NCBI GenBank assembly: GCA_035543335.1
Contig: DASZZH010000028.1
Coordinates: forward strand, 80,392 to 144,391
Reading direction: 5' to 3'
Length of the DNA stretch: 64,000 bases
DNA from: Burkholderiales bacterium
Lineage (GTDB): Bacteria; Pseudomonadota; Gammaproteobacteria; Burkholderiales; JAHFRG01
Part shown: positions 37,050 to 46,362 of the stretch, piece by piece
Position numbering within the stretch: the first letter of the stretch is position 1
Layout of the letters: each line of letters opens with the position of its first letter
The notes under the pieces: model-generated
The model's input: the letters and a program-made list of their open reading frames with translations, nothing else
What the model was told of the DNA's origin: nothing
The model's database searches: none
Position numbers and translations under genes: made by a program

Positions 37050-37055
37050 ATTATG
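37050..37055 (-). promoter_or_regulatory. Candidate -10 element of ahcY
   Basis: CATAAT on the minus strand lies 12 bases ahead of the riboswitch, so a transcript would begin just before the aptamer. The matching -35 region is weak. Confidence 0.35.
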
Positions 37056-37138
37056 CGATCATGGTTTCGCGTTTCATACTGGCGGTGTCGGCGAGCGCCA
37101 TCGTCTTATCGGTGCTCTGGCTCCGGTCGCCGAAAAGC

Positions 37139-37168
37139 GGCTTAACCCGCACAATGCGCGGGTTAGCC
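37139..37168 (-). terminator. Possible terminator hairpin after metK
   Basis: GGCT(T)AACCCGC and GCGGGTTAGCC pair over 11 bp with one bulge around a seven-base loop, 34 bases past the metK stop. On the minus strand only CTTTTC follows, so the U tract is poor. Confidence 0.35.
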
Positions 37169-37201
37169 TTCGCCGAAATGCGGACAAGTGGCATTATGCC
37201 C

Positions 37202-38386
37202 TCAGGCGTGAACCGCCTCGCGATTCACGCCTGCGTCAGCGGCAAGCGCCGCCGCCTTGTCCAAATTTTCCCACGTGAATTCGGGCTCATCGCGGCCGAA
37301 GTGTCCGTAGGATGCGGTCTTGAGATAAATCGGTCGCAGCAGATTGAGCGACTGGATGATGCCTTTGGGTCGCAGATCGAAATGCACCTCGATGAGTTTT
37401 ACGATCTTGTCGTCGCTGATTTTGCCGGTGCCGAAGGTATTGACCATCAGCGACACCGGGCGCGCCACGCCAATCGCGTAAGCGACTTGCACCAGGCATT
37501 TGGAGGCGAGCCTGGCGGCAACGATGTTCTTCGCCACATAGCGCGCGGCGTAAGCGGCGGAACGGTCCACCTTGGACGGATCTTTGCCAGAAAACGCGCC
37601 GCCCCCGTGAGGCGCCGCGCCGCCGTAGGTATCGACGATGATTTTGCGGCCGGTCAGGCCGCAGTCGCCCTGCGGGCCGCCGACCACGAATTTTCCGGTA
37701 GGATTGACCAGATACTTGATGCCGGCACCGACCATGTTTTTCGGCAGCACCGGCTTGATGATTTCCTCGATTACCGCTTCCTTGAGCTTGTCGTACCCGA
37801 TGTCCGGAGCGTGCTGGGTCGACAGCACGACGGTGTCGATTTCTTTCGGTTTGCCATCCACGTAGCGGATGGTGACCTGCGACTTGGCATCGGGGCGTAG
37901 CCACGGCAGGCGCCCGTCGCGACGGATCTCCGACTGGCGCTCCACCACGCGGTGCGCGAGGAAGATCGGTAGCGGCATCAGCTGTGGAGTCTCGTCGCAG
38001 GCGTACCCGAACATCAACCCCTGGTCGCCGGCACCCTGGTTGAGAGGATCGTCCTGCGCTTTGTCCACGCCTTGCTTGATATCGGGGGACTGCTTGTCGT
38101 AGCAGACCATCACCGCGCAGCCCTTGTAGTCGATGCCGTACTCGGTGTTGTCATAGCCAATGCGCCTGATGGTCTCGCGCGCTACACCGATGTAGTCGAT
38201 GTTGGCGCTCGTGGTGATTTCCCCCGCCAGCACCACCAGCCCGGTGTTGCACAGAGTTTCCGCGGCGACTCTGGAGGTTTTGTCTTGCGCTAGAATAGCG
38301 TCCAGAATAGCGTCGGAAATCTGGTCCGCGACCTTGTCCGGGTGCCCTTCCGAAACCGATTCGGAAGTAAACAGATATTCGTTCAT
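37202..38386 (-). CDS. metK: S-adenosylmethionine synthetase
   Basis: This makes SAM from methionine and ATP. It has 394 residues with [18 protein letters not shown] near the N-terminus, [16 protein letters not shown], the P-loop-like [19 protein letters not shown] and [14 protein letters not shown] at the C-terminus, all standard. The ATG at 38386 follows CGAGGTTATC. It is divergent from the lipid A acyltransferase and lies upstream of ahcY, so the two SAM-cycle enzymes are adjacent but separated by the riboswitch leader and a possible terminator. Confidence 0.97.
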   Translation of the reverse strand: MNEYLFTSESVSEGHPDKVADQISDAILDAILAQDKTSRVAAETLCNTGLVVLAGEITTSANIDYIGVARETIRRIGYDNTEYGIDYKGCAVMVCYDKQSPDIKQGVDKAQDDPLNQGAGDQGLMFGYACDETPQLMPLPIFLAHRVVERQSEIRRDGRLPWLRPDAKSQVTIRYVDGKPKEIDTVVLSTQHAPDIGYDKLKEAVIEEIIKPVLPKNMVGAGIKYLVNPTGKFVVGGPQGDCGLTGRKIIVDTYGGAAPHGGGAFSGKDPSKVDRSAAYAARYVAKNIVAARLASKCLVQVAYAIGVARPVSLMVNTFGTGKISDDKIVKLIEVHFDLRPKGIIQSLNLLRPIYLKTASYGHFGRDEPEFTWENLDKAAALAADAGVNREAVHA

Positions 38387-38522
38387 GATAACCTCGAGTG
38401 CGGCCGATAAAAGACCGTCTAGGATACCAAATTAGCCCCAATAACGAAAGCCGTTTTCTCTCTAAAGCCATGCTGCAATGGGTGTTATTTGAGCGGCCGC
38501 CAGGTTTTATTTGGAGGTGCGC

Positions 38523-39392
38523 ATGATAGTCCGCATTGGCCTTGCGCTGGTGTGGCTGCTGCATTTTTTGCCGCTTGGCGTTTTGGTCAAGCTCGGCGAA
38601 TGGATGGGCATGCTGCTGTTTGTGCTCGGCCACGAACGCCGCCACGTGGCTCGCACCAATCTACAGCTGTGTTTTCCGCAGTGGAGCGATGAAAAGCGCG
38701 AGAACATATTGCGCCAGCATTTCCGCGCCTTCGGCCGCAATTTTCTGGAACACGGTATTTTGTGGTGGTCATCGCGTGAGCGCATTGAAAGACTGGTGCG
38801 CATCGAAGGTCTGGAAAACTGGCAAGCGGTGCGCAACCAGCCGGTAATCTGGCTTGCGCCGCACTTCGTGGGACTCGACATGGGTGGCGTGCGCATCACC
38901 AGCGAATATCCCCTTGTGTCGATGTACAGCCAGCAGAAGAATTCGCTAGTGAACGGCCTACTCCTGCATGGGCGCACACGCTTTGGTACCGCGATACTGG
39001 TATCGCGGCAGGAAGGCATCCGTCCCATCATCAACGCATTGCGTGAGGGCGTGCCGTTTTACTATTTGCCGGACATGGATTTCGGGCCCCGCGATTCCCT
39101 GTTCGTGCCTTTTTTCGGCGTCCCTGCCGCAACCATTCCTGGCTTGTCGCGGCTCGCGCGCATGACCGGAGCGAAAGTCGTGCCTTGTGTGACCCGACAG
39201 CTTCCAGGCGGTGCGGGTTATGTGCTTAAGTTCTACCCTGCGTGGGATGATTTTCCAGGCGATAATATCGAAGCCGACACGCGACGTATGAACGCCTTTA
39301 TCGAAGAACGGGTGCTGGAAATGCCGGAACAGTATTACTGGTTGCACAGGCGCTTCAAAACCCGCCCCTCGGGGGAGCCAAAGCCTTACTAA
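38523..39392 (+). CDS. Lipid A biosynthesis acyltransferase (LpxL/HtrB family)
   Basis: This inner-membrane enzyme adds a secondary acyl chain to lipid A. It has 289 residues with an N-terminal membrane anchor (IGLALVWLLHFLPLGVLVKLGE), the catalytic H(X4)D motif in LAPHFVGLDMGG, and the family blocks DMDFGPRDSLFVPFFGVPAAT and EQYYWLHRRFKTRP. I start at the ATG at 38523, six bases after GGAGG. LpxL versus LpxM cannot be decided from sequence alone. It is divergent from metK, a common betaproteobacterial arrangement. Confidence 0.92.
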   Translation: MIVRIGLALVWLLHFLPLGVLVKLGEWMGMLLFVLGHERRHVARTNLQLCFPQWSDEKRENILRQHFRAFGRNFLEHGILWWSSRERIERLVRIEGLENWQAVRNQPVIWLAPHFVGLDMGGVRITSEYPLVSMYSQQKNSLVNGLLLHGRTRFGTAILVSRQEGIRPIINALREGVPFYYLPDMDFGPRDSLFVPFFGVPAATIPGLSRLARMTGAKVVPCVTRQLPGGAGYVLKFYPAWDDFPGDNIEADTRRMNAFIEERVLEMPEQYYWLHRRFKTRPSGEPKPY

Positions 39393-39538
39393 CCCCAAGA
39401 AACATTGGAATCTTGACTTACATTTAAGATATAACCTCGACGCACCTTGGGGTCTATGGCAGACTATGTTTTCTCAAGGAATCAATCTGTTACGAAAATT
39501 ACGTCAACTTCTGTGATTTACACACATTTTGCATCTAA

Positions 39539-40369
39539 ATGCTTCTAAAATTCACTAAAATGCACGGATTGGGCAACGATTTCGTTGTTTTAGACGGGAT
39601 TTCCCAACGCATCATACTGACTTCAAACCAATACCGCGCAATCGCCGACCGCCATTGTGGGATAGGCTGCGACCAGATTTTGCTGGTGGAAAAAACCGCA
39701 AGCGCCGACGCCGATTTTTGCTACCGGATTTTTAATGCCGACGGCAGCGAAGTTGAGCAATGCGGTAACGGCGCCCGTTGTTTCGTGCGTTTCGTTCGCG
39801 ACAAGGGGCTCACCAATAAAACGGAAATCCGCGTGGAAACCAGGGGCGGAATTATCGTTCCCCGCCTTGAAGCTGACGGCCAAGTCACAGTCAACATGGG
39901 TGTACCGCGTTTTGCGCCTGAAAAGATTCCTTTTGAAGCAAAAAAGCGTGCGCTTACTTACTCGATAATGGTTAAGGGACGACAGATTAAAATAAGCGCC
40001 GTCTCCATAGGGAATCCTCACGCCGTGCAAGTGGTGAAGGACGTGGACAAGGCTGCGGTGAGCACTCAGGGTCCGTTGATTGAAAAGCACGCGCGCTTTC
40101 CACAAGGAGTGAACGCATGTTATATGCAGGTTGTGGATCGCGGCCGCATCAAGCTCAGGGTCTATGAGCGCGGGGCGGGGGAGACGCTCGCCTGCGGCAC
40201 TGGCGCCTGCGCCGCGGTGGCGGCGGGCATCCAGCGTGACCTGCTTGATAAGCGTGTAGTGGTGCAAACGCAGGGAGGAGAGTTGACCATCTGCTGGGAA
40301 GGCGAGGGTAAGCCGGTATGGATGACCGGCGACGCGGCCACGGTTTACGAAGGCACAATCAAAATCTAA
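39539..40369 (+). CDS. dapF: Diaminopimelate epimerase
   Basis: This converts LL- to meso-diaminopimelate for lysine and peptidoglycan. It has 276 residues with the acid/base cysteines C75 (CGNGARC) and C219 (LACGTGACA), [11 protein letters not shown] at the N-terminus and the family segment SIGNPHAV. It begins the conserved order dapF-DUF484-xerC. The 146 bases upstream hold no gene; a TTGACT there has no properly spaced -10. Confidence 0.97.
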   Translation: MLLKFTKMHGLGNDFVVLDGISQRIILTSNQYRAIADRHCGIGCDQILLVEKTASADADFCYRIFNADGSEVEQCGNGARCFVRFVRDKGLTNKTEIRVETRGGIIVPRLEADGQVTVNMGVPRFAPEKIPFEAKKRALTYSIMVKGRQIKISAVSIGNPHAVQVVKDVDKAAVSTQGPLIEKHARFPQGVNACYMQVVDRGRIKLRVYERGAGETLACGTGACAAVAAGIQRDLLDKRVVVQTQGGELTICWEGEGKPVWMTGDAATVYEGTIKI

Positions 40370-40381
40370 AAAGGGGCAAGG

Positions 40382-41032
40382 ATGAAAATAAAAGCGGAAG
40401 ACGTGGCGGCCTATCTTGAAGCCCATCAGGAATTTTTCGAGGATTACGCGGATTTACTCGCCAACATTTACGTTCCACACCCGCATGGCGGCCGGGCAAT
40501 TCCCATCAGCGAGCGGCAGATTCTCACGCTGCGCGAGCGCAACCGCCAGATCGAAAACAAGCTCAGGGAGTTGATCCAGTTCGGCGAGGAAAACGACGCC
40601 ATCGGCGAGCGCGTGCACCGCATGGCGCTGGCGCTGCTCGGCGCGCGCAACCTGGAAGGCCTTTTGCACTCGCTGTATTTCAACTTGCGCGAGGATTTTG
40701 CCGTACCGCACGTGATGCTGCGGCTGTGGGGCGTCAACGGCAACCCGCAAGCGCTGCCGGAATTCGGCGAAGTCAAGGAAGAACTGCGCGCCTCTGCCGA
40801 AGCCCTCATCAACCCCCATTGCGGCGCGCAGTTTGAGGGCACAGACTGGTTTGGCGAAGACGCCACAAGGCTGCGTTCATTCGCGCTGGTGGCGCTGCGC
40901 AGCGAGCGCGCCTTCGGCCTGCTTGTGCTGGCGAGCGCGGACGCGCAGCGCTTCTACCCGGAGATGGGAACCTTGTATCTGAAGCGTCTTGGTGAGCTTG
41001 CCAGTGCGGCACTCCTGCGCCATTTGACGTGA
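40382..41032 (+). CDS. DUF484 (GAF-like) protein
   Basis: This 216-residue protein of the DUF484 family is almost always encoded between dapF and xerC in proteobacteria. It has the family N-terminus (VAAYLEAHQEFFEDYADLLANIYVPHP split across the first helix), a coiled segment (SERQILTLRERNRQIENKL) and a GAF-like C-terminal half. Function unknown. It lies 12 bases after dapF. Confidence 0.92.
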   Translation: MKIKAEDVAAYLEAHQEFFEDYADLLANIYVPHPHGGRAIPISERQILTLRERNRQIENKLRELIQFGEENDAIGERVHRMALALLGARNLEGLLHSLYFNLREDFAVPHVMLRLWGVNGNPQALPEFGEVKEELRASAEALINPHCGAQFEGTDWFGEDATRLRSFALVALRSERAFGLLVLASADAQRFYPEMGTLYLKRLGELASAALLRHLT

Positions 41033-41062
41033 AGAGTCAGGAGTGAGGAATGAGGAGTAAAA
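41033..41062. repeat. Purine-rich GAGTGAGG repeat overlapping the xerC start
   Basis: GAAGAGTCAGGAGTGAGG, then AATGAGGAGTAAAAG, immediately follow the DUF484 stop. The string supplies both the Shine-Dalgarno-like GGAGTGAGG and the ATG (41050) of xerC. It belongs to the same family as 13314-13357. Confidence 0.6.
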
Positions 41063-41967
41063 GCACGGAAGGTGGCATTGCGCGGAGTTCGCGCAATGAC
41101 CACCTCGCGCGCTATCTTTCGCACCTCGCCACTGAGCGACGCTTGAGCCGCCATACCTGCGAAAACTACGCGCGCGATGTGGCGATGCTGCTGCAACTCG
41201 CCGGCACAACGCCTCTCAAGGACTTGCAGATCCAACATATCCGCCGTTTTGTGGCGCAACTGCACGCGCAGGGCTTGAGCGGCAAGACGCTCGCGCGCAT
41301 GCTCTCCGCCTGGCGCGGGTTCTACCGTTATCTTGCGCGCGATAGCGGCTTTACGCATAACCCCTGCCAGGGCTTGCGCGCTCCGAAATCGGCCAAGACC
41401 CTGCCGCACGCGCTGTCTCCCGACGAAGCGAATCGGCTGATGGAAATCTCAATGGACGGCCCGCAGGCGTTGCGCGACAAGGCGATACTTGAATTGTTGT
41501 ATTCCTCGGGCCTGCGCTTGAGCGAACTGACGGGATTGCAGGTGCTGGATGTAAATCTCGACAATGCCACGGTGCGCGTCACCGGCAAGGGGAGCAAAAC
41601 CCACATCGTGCCGGTGGGCAGTCACGCGCTAAACGCGATTCGCGCCTGGCTGAGCGAGCGGGATAAAACCGCCAGAAGCGACGCGTTGTTTGTGAACAGG
41701 GACGGCAAGCCCATAAGTGCCCGCGCCATCGAGTATCTCGTCAAAAAATGGGCGGTGAAGCAGGGGATCAGCAGCCATGTTCATCCGCACATGCTGCGCC
41801 ACTCGTTTGCCTCGCATCTATTGCAATCGAGCGGCGATTTGCGCGCGGTACAGGAGATGCTGGGGCACGCCAGCATTTCCACCACGCAGATTTATACGCA
41901 TTTGGATTTCCAGTACCTGGCCAAAGCCTACGACAAGGCGCATCCCCGCGCCAAGAAGAAACCGTGA
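41050..41967 (+). CDS. xerC: Site-specific tyrosine recombinase XerC
   Basis: With XerD it resolves chromosome dimers at dif. It has 305 residues: SAM-like core-binding N-terminal domain (LSRHTCENYARDV), then the catalytic domain with Arg in SGLRLSELTGLQ, Lys in GKGSKTH, HMLRHSFASHLL (His-x-x-Arg), and the His and Tyr of LGHASISTTQIYTH. All catalytic residues are present. The start lies inside a purine repeat; the first 15 residues are non-conserved, so the true start could be slightly downstream. Confidence 0.95.
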   Translation: MRSKSTEGGIARSSRNDHLARYLSHLATERRLSRHTCENYARDVAMLLQLAGTTPLKDLQIQHIRRFVAQLHAQGLSGKTLARMLSAWRGFYRYLARDSGFTHNPCQGLRAPKSAKTLPHALSPDEANRLMEISMDGPQALRDKAILELLYSSGLRLSELTGLQVLDVNLDNATVRVTGKGSKTHIVPVGSHALNAIRAWLSERDKTARSDALFVNRDGKPISARAIEYLVKKWAVKQGISSHVHPHMLRHSFASHLLQSSGDLRAVQEMLGHASISTTQIYTHLDFQYLAKAYDKAHPRAKKKP

Positions 41968-41974
41968 AACCGCT

Positions 41975-42000
41975 GAACCGCCAAGGAGGCCAAGAAAATG
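41975..42000. repeat. Dispersed AACCGCCAAGG/CCAAGAAAA repeat, copy 2
   Basis: The bases ACCGCCAAGGAGGCCAAG followed by AAAA match the module at 30383-30415 (reverse complement). It abuts the inverted repeat at 42008-42082. Confidence 0.5.
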
Positions 42001-42007
42001 TACCCTT

Positions 42008-42082
42008 GTCATCCTGAGCGCGGCGAAGGATCGGCTTGTAAAATCAAAAAACAGATTCTTCGGGTTTTACCTTCAGAATGAC
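42008..42082. repeat. 75-bp imperfect palindrome (GTCATCCTGAG ... CTTCAGAATGAC)
   Basis: GTCATCCTGAG (42008-42018) pairs with the inverted CTTCAGAATGAC (42071-42082), and CGAAGGATC (42024-42032) with GATTCTTCG (42054-42062). This is the pattern of a widespread family of intergenic mobile-like palindromes seen in unrelated bacteria. No coding capacity. Confidence 0.7.
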
Positions 42083-42120
42083 GAACTGAGTACCTTGGCG
42101 ATGGCGGCTCACAACGATCA

Positions 42121-43299
42121 ATGAACGAACTTATTCTCAAGCCGGGGCGCGAGAAATCGCTGCTGCGCCGTCACCCCTGGATTTTCTCCGGCGCGGTGGA
42201 AAAAATTCAAGATTTGCCACAAGCGGGCGATACCGTAGAAATTGTTTCATCCAACGGGGAATTTCTCGCCCATGCCGCCTTCAGTCCTCACTCGCAAATC
42301 GTGGCACGGGTGTGGGATTGGCAAGAGCAAGGCCGCATTGATGCCGGATTTTTCCGTTCCCGTTTAGCCCGAGCCTTTGAGACGCGAAAAAATCTGATTC
42401 AGGATACTGATGCCCTGCGACTGGTGCATGGCGAATCGGATGGTTTGCCCGGCTTAATTGTTGACTGTTACGGCGACACATTGGTGTTGCAAGCCTTGAG
42501 CGCGGGCGCCGAGCGCTGGCGCGAGACCTGCGCCGATATTCTGATCGAATTGACCGGCGCGACGAGAGTCTTCGAGCGTTCGGATGCCGAAGTCAGACAA
42601 CTGGAAGGCTTGCCCCCACGCATGGGTGTGTTGCGCGGCTCGCCGCCGTCTGAAGTCATCAAAATCAGAGAAGGGCGGTTACAATTCCAGGTAAACGTGC
42701 AGGCAGGGCAGAAAACGGGTTTTTACCTCGATCAGCGCAGCAACCGTGCGCACATAGGCGAACTTGCAGAAGGCAAGGAAGTGCTGGACTGTTTTTGCTA
42801 CAGCGGCGGCTTCAGCGTCCATGCGCTTGCCGGCGGCGCGAAATCGGTGATGTCTGTGGATGCTTCAGCGGATGCGCTTACGCTGGCGCGGCAAAATCTC
42901 GAGCTTAACCAATTGGCCCGGAAAAATGCTGAATTGCACGAAGGCGATGTATTTGAAGTTTTGCGCACGCTTCGTGACCGGAGCAAACGCTTCGATCTGA
43001 TTATTCTCGATCCGCCGAAATTCGCGCCGACCGCAAAATTTTCCGAGCGCGCGGCGCGCGGTTACAAGGATATCAACCTGCTCGCTTTCAAGCTGCTGCG
43101 CCCGGGTGGCTTGCTTGCCACATTTTCGTGTTCAGGTGGAATATCGGCGGAACTCTTTCAGAAAATCGTCGCCGGCGCGGCGCTGGATGCCGGAGTGGAC
43201 GCTCAAATCGTCGAACAGTTTGCCGCAGCCCCCGATCATCCGGTGGCGCTCAATTTTCCTGAAGGCGCTTATTTGAAAGGCTTGCTTTGCCGCGCTTAA
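42121..43299 (+). CDS. rlmI: RlmI-family 23S rRNA (cytosine-C5) methyltransferase
   Basis: This 392-residue SAM methyltransferase has an N-terminal PUA domain (about 1-75), a linking region (FYLDQRSNR), and a Rossmann methyltransferase with VLDCFCYSGGFSVHA, LILDPPKFAPT (motif IV) and FSCSGGIS. This is the RlmI/RlmK-C layout that makes m5C1962 in 23S rRNA. The exact nucleotide is inferred from family. It starts directly after the palindromic repeat. Confidence 0.88.
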   Translation: MNELILKPGREKSLLRRHPWIFSGAVEKIQDLPQAGDTVEIVSSNGEFLAHAAFSPHSQIVARVWDWQEQGRIDAGFFRSRLARAFETRKNLIQDTDALRLVHGESDGLPGLIVDCYGDTLVLQALSAGAERWRETCADILIELTGATRVFERSDAEVRQLEGLPPRMGVLRGSPPSEVIKIREGRLQFQVNVQAGQKTGFYLDQRSNRAHIGELAEGKEVLDCFCYSGGFSVHALAGGAKSVMSVDASADALTLARQNLELNQLARKNAELHEGDVFEVLRTLRDRSKRFDLIILDPPKFAPTAKFSERAARGYKDINLLAFKLLRPGGLLATFSCSGGISAELFQKIVAGAALDAGVDAQIVEQFAAAPDHPVALNFPEGAYLKGLLCRA

Positions 43300-43627
43300 G
43301 CGGGCTTTCGGCCACCGTTTCTCAACGCCGGGCTGGGCACCACGATCACGCTCGGCGCCAATCCAACTGCGGCTACCGGCCAACCGAACGCCAACGCCTT
43401 CGACGAGAGTGACATGAAGACCTATCAAACTCTGCGCTTGGCGGCGAATGATAATTGATGCGTGATGCAGCTGCCCTGCGTCAATCCGGTGAGTTGGCTG
43501 GTGCAGGAGCCGAAGAGTGGGACTGCAGCTGGGCACGAATTGACAGTGCTGCGCGGGCTTGGGAAAACATGGAAAACGGTATAAAATTGCCGACGGTGCT
43601 CAGAACCGGCAAAGAGTAAGCGCAAAA
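43300..43627. other. Intergenic region with an unidentified gene fragment
   Basis: A 45-codon frame, 43324-43458, reads as a protein C-terminus (LGTTITLGANPTAATGQ ... LAANDN) without a start codon or ribosome site, probably a remnant of a deleted gene. From 43459 to 43627 there is a TATAAA (43580-43585) that could serve as the -10 of the next gene, with TTGGGA 15 bases upstream. Confidence 0.3.
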
Positions 43628-43936
43628 ATGAAGCTCCGACAGTGTTTTTACGCCGCCCTCGCGGCCTTGTTGCTCTTCGCGCAGCAAGGCTCGCTGCTGC
43701 ACGCGGTTACGCATGTCCCGTCCCAAACGCCGGCGCAGCACGAGCGGCAGCTTCCCCATTCCAAGGTGTGCGACAAGTGCATTGCCTATGCCGAATTTGG
43801 CAGTGCGCTAAATTCCGCCAATCCGATTTTGCTGCTGGCGGATTTCGGCGCGGTGCTCGCCGGCGATATCCCGCAATCTTTTTTCACTGCGCTTCTTCAC
43901 GCTTTTTCCTCCAGGGCCCCGCCCGCTTTCCTCTGA
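43628..43936 (+). CDS. Small exported protein with a CxxC motif, leading a metal-uptake cluster
   Basis: This 102-residue protein has a signal peptide (AALAALLLFAQQGSLLHA), a His-containing stretch (THVPSQTPAQHERQLPHSK), the pair VCDKC and a hydrophobic C-terminal half. It resembles DUF2946-type proteins in layout. It precedes the porin/ZnuA/ZnuB genes by 67 bases, so a metal-related role is plausible. I start at the ATG at 43628; 23 upstream codons lack leader character. Confidence 0.65.
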   Translation: MKLRQCFYAALAALLLFAQQGSLLHAVTHVPSQTPAQHERQLPHSKVCDKCIAYAEFGSALNSANPILLLADFGAVLAGDIPQSFFTALLHAFSSRAPPAFL

Positions 43937-44003
43937 ACCGCTGACAATTCGCGCACCCTGAAGCCACGGGTTGTGTTGTTGTGTTTGTTCGGAGGAATAA
44001 ATC

Positions 44004-45425
44004 ATGATGAAGCTCATTGCGGCCGCGCTTTCGGCCGCCATAGCACTTGGTCTGTCGCATGCGGCCCGCGCCGCCAATGACGCGGAGCTGCAGGCCATAC
44101 GTGAGGAAATCAAGCAGCTCAAGCAAAGTTACGAAACGCGCATCGAGGCGCTGGAAAAGCGCTTGCACGATGCGGAAGCCAAAGCCGCCCAGGCAGAAGC
44201 GAGCGCCGCCCAGGCGCAAACTGCGGCTGTGGCCGCCGCGGCCCGGCCCGTTTCGGAGAACGCATTCAATCCTGCGATCTCGGTAATTTTGCAAGGCACT
44301 TTCAACAATTTTTCAAAAGATCCCAACACATTCCGTATCGGCGGCTTTATCCCGTCGGGAGGCGAAGGCTTGGGCAAGCGCGGTTTCAGCCTCGGTGAAT
44401 CTGAATTGGATATCACCGCCAACATTGATCCGTATTTCCGAGGCAACCTCACCGTCGCCCTGACGCCGGACAACAGCGTGGATGTCGAGGAAGCGTTTTT
44501 CCAGACGCTCGGGCTGTCGAACGGCCTTACCCTCAAAGGCGGACGCTTCTTTTCCGGCATCGGTTATTTGAACGAAATCCACCAGCATGCCTGGGATTTT
44601 GTCGATGCGCCGCTCGCTTACCAGGCATTCCTAGGCACCGGTGCGCGCGGCAATTACAGCGACGACGGACTTCAGCTTAAATGGATCGCGCCCACCGATT
44701 TGTTCATCGAGCTGGGTGCGGAAGCAGGGAGCGGCAAAAACTTTCCGGGAAGCGATCGCGGCAAGAACGGCATTGGCTCGGCAGTCCTGTTTGGCCATGT
44801 GGGCGGGGACATCGGTGACAGTTACGCCTACCGTGCCGGGGTTTCCTCTCTCTGGACTTCGCCGCGCGACCGGCAATTTAATGACCTCGATTCCGCGGGC
44901 AATGCGGTGGTGAACAGCTTCAGCGGCGACAGTCGCTTGTGGGTTGCCGATTTCGTCTTGAAGTGGGCGCCCAACCGCAATTCCACCGTTACCAACTTCA
45001 AGTTGCAGGGTGAGTACCTGCACCGCATCGAAACCGGAACACTTAATTTCGACGTGAACGGCATGGGCTTGCTCGGGATGCCGGTTGCGGGCGCATACAG
45101 TTCGAACCAGAGCGGCTGGTATCTGCAGGGTGTCTATCAATTTGCGCCGCGTTGGCGGGTGGGCTTGCGCCATGATCAGTTGCAGGCGGGAACGGTCAAC
45201 ATCGCACAGGTGCTAAATGGCACCCTTACGCCGCAGGACTTTCCCGCCCTGGCGAGCCACACTTCCAGGCGCAATACGATGATGTTCGACTACAGTCCCA
45301 GCGAATTTTCCCGCATCCGGCTGCAGTACGCCCGTGACGAGTCCCGGCCTGATGGAGTTGAGGACAACCAGCTGTTGCTGCAATACATCTACAGCCTGGG
45401 CACGCATGGTGCGCATAAGTTTTAG
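44004..45425 (+). CDS. Outer-membrane porin-like protein of the metal-uptake cluster
   Basis: This 473-residue protein has a signal peptide (cleavage near HAARA), an Ala/Glu/Lys coiled coil (about 26-78) and then a beta-barrel-like domain with repeated amphipathic strands and a C-terminal aromatic residue (HGAHKF). N-terminal coiled coil plus barrel recalls trimeric porins. The position before znuA-like and znuB-like genes, 31 bases apart, suggests passage of a metal or its chelate through the outer membrane. GGAGG lies before the ATG. Confidence 0.8.
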   Translation: MMKLIAAALSAAIALGLSHAARAANDAELQAIREEIKQLKQSYETRIEALEKRLHDAEAKAAQAEASAAQAQTAAVAAAARPVSENAFNPAISVILQGTFNNFSKDPNTFRIGGFIPSGGEGLGKRGFSLGESELDITANIDPYFRGNLTVALTPDNSVDVEEAFFQTLGLSNGLTLKGGRFFSGIGYLNEIHQHAWDFVDAPLAYQAFLGTGARGNYSDDGLQLKWIAPTDLFIELGAEAGSGKNFPGSDRGKNGIGSAVLFGHVGGDIGDSYAYRAGVSSLWTSPRDRQFNDLDSAGNAVVNSFSGDSRLWVADFVLKWAPNRNSTVTNFKLQGEYLHRIETGTLNFDVNGMGLLGMPVAGAYSSNQSGWYLQGVYQFAPRWRVGLRHDQLQAGTVNIAQVLNGTLTPQDFPALASHTSRRNTMMFDYSPSEFSRIRLQYARDESRPDGVEDNQLLLQYIYSLGTHGAHKF

Positions 45426-45456
45426 TCCGAAGGCATGACTACGAAAGGATATCCAA

Positions 45457-46362
45457 ATGAACAAGTGGTTTGAATTTTTGGCCTTGGCGTTGCTGTCCAG
45501 CTTAAGCCAAGCGGCTCCGGCCGCTCTCAATGTGTTTGCCTGCGAGCCTGAGTGGGGAGCACTGGCGTGGGAACTGGGCGGTGACAAAGTGAGCGTTTAT
45601 AGCGCGACCACTGCCTTGCAGGACGCGCACCATATCGAAGCGCGCCCCAGTCTGATTGCCAAGGCGCGCAGCGCCGATTTGCTGATTTGCACTGGCGCGG
45701 AGCTTGAAATCGGCTGGTTACCGCTTTTGCTGACGCAGTCAGGCAATGGCAAAATCCAGCCTGGAACGCCGGGCTATCTGGAAGCATCGAATTTCGTGCT
45801 GAAGCTCGAAGTCCCCAAGCTGCTTGACCGCGCGCAAGGCGACATTCACCCGGCAGGCAATCCGCATATTGATCTCGACCCACGCAACATCGCCAGAGTG
45901 GCAGAGGTGATCACTGATCGGCTATCGCAACTCGATTCTGTGAACACGGCAACCTACCAAGCCCGCGGCAAGGCGTTTCAAGAACGCTGGCAAGCGGCGA
46001 TTCAGCGCTGGGAACAGGAAGGAGCGCCGCTCAAAGGGCTGCCGGTCATTACCCATCACAAAGACATGACTTATCTCATCCACTGGCTTGGTATGCGCGA
46101 AGTCGGTAACCTGGAGCCCAAGCCCGGTTTACCGCCGACCGCGGGGCATCTGGCGGAGCTCTTTTCCAACATGCAGCGCGACCCGGCGAAAATGATACTG
46201 CGTACGCCGTTTCAGGATACCCGGCCCTCCGAATCGCTGGCAAGCCGCGCCAAGATCCCCGCCGTCGTATTACCTTTCACCGTAGGCGGAAGCGACAAAG
46301 CGAAAGACTTGTTCGGCTTGTTTGACGACACTATTCAACGTTTACTACAAGCGGCGAAATGA
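45457..46362 (+). CDS. Metal ABC-transporter substrate-binding protein (ZnuA-like, cluster A-I)
   Basis: This 301-residue periplasmic protein captures Zn2+ (or Mn2+) for an ABC importer. It has a signal peptide (LSSLSQAAPA), CEPEWGALAWELGG, candidate ligands H in AHHIEARPS, GNPHIDLDP and ITHHKDM, and a C-terminal acidic ligand region. It lacks the long His-rich loop of typical ZnuA. The stop overlaps the permease start (ATGA). Confidence 0.88.
   Translation: MNKWFEFLALALLSSLSQAAPAALNVFACEPEWGALAWELGGDKVSVYSATTALQDAHHIEARPSLIAKARSADLLICTGAELEIGWLPLLLTQSGNGKIQPGTPGYLEASNFVLKLEVPKLLDRAQGDIHPAGNPHIDLDPRNIARVAEVITDRLSQLDSVNTATYQARGKAFQERWQAAIQRWEQEGAPLKGLPVITHHKDMTYLIHWLGMREVGNLEPKPGLPPTAGHLAELFSNMQRDPAKMILRTPFQDTRPSESLASRAKIPAVVLPFTVGGSDKAKDLFGLFDDTIQRLLQAAK

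Noticed and set aside
36959-37900. 313-codon plus-strand frame over the riboswitch and metK, starting with hydrophobic residues
   Set aside because: It reads antisense through metK; the hydrophobic start near 37072 lacks a Shine-Dalgarno site and the region is explained by the SAH riboswitch.
39393-39538. Promoter TTGACT...TATAAC upstream of dapF
   Set aside because: The spacer is only 11 bases, too short for a sigma-70 promoter.
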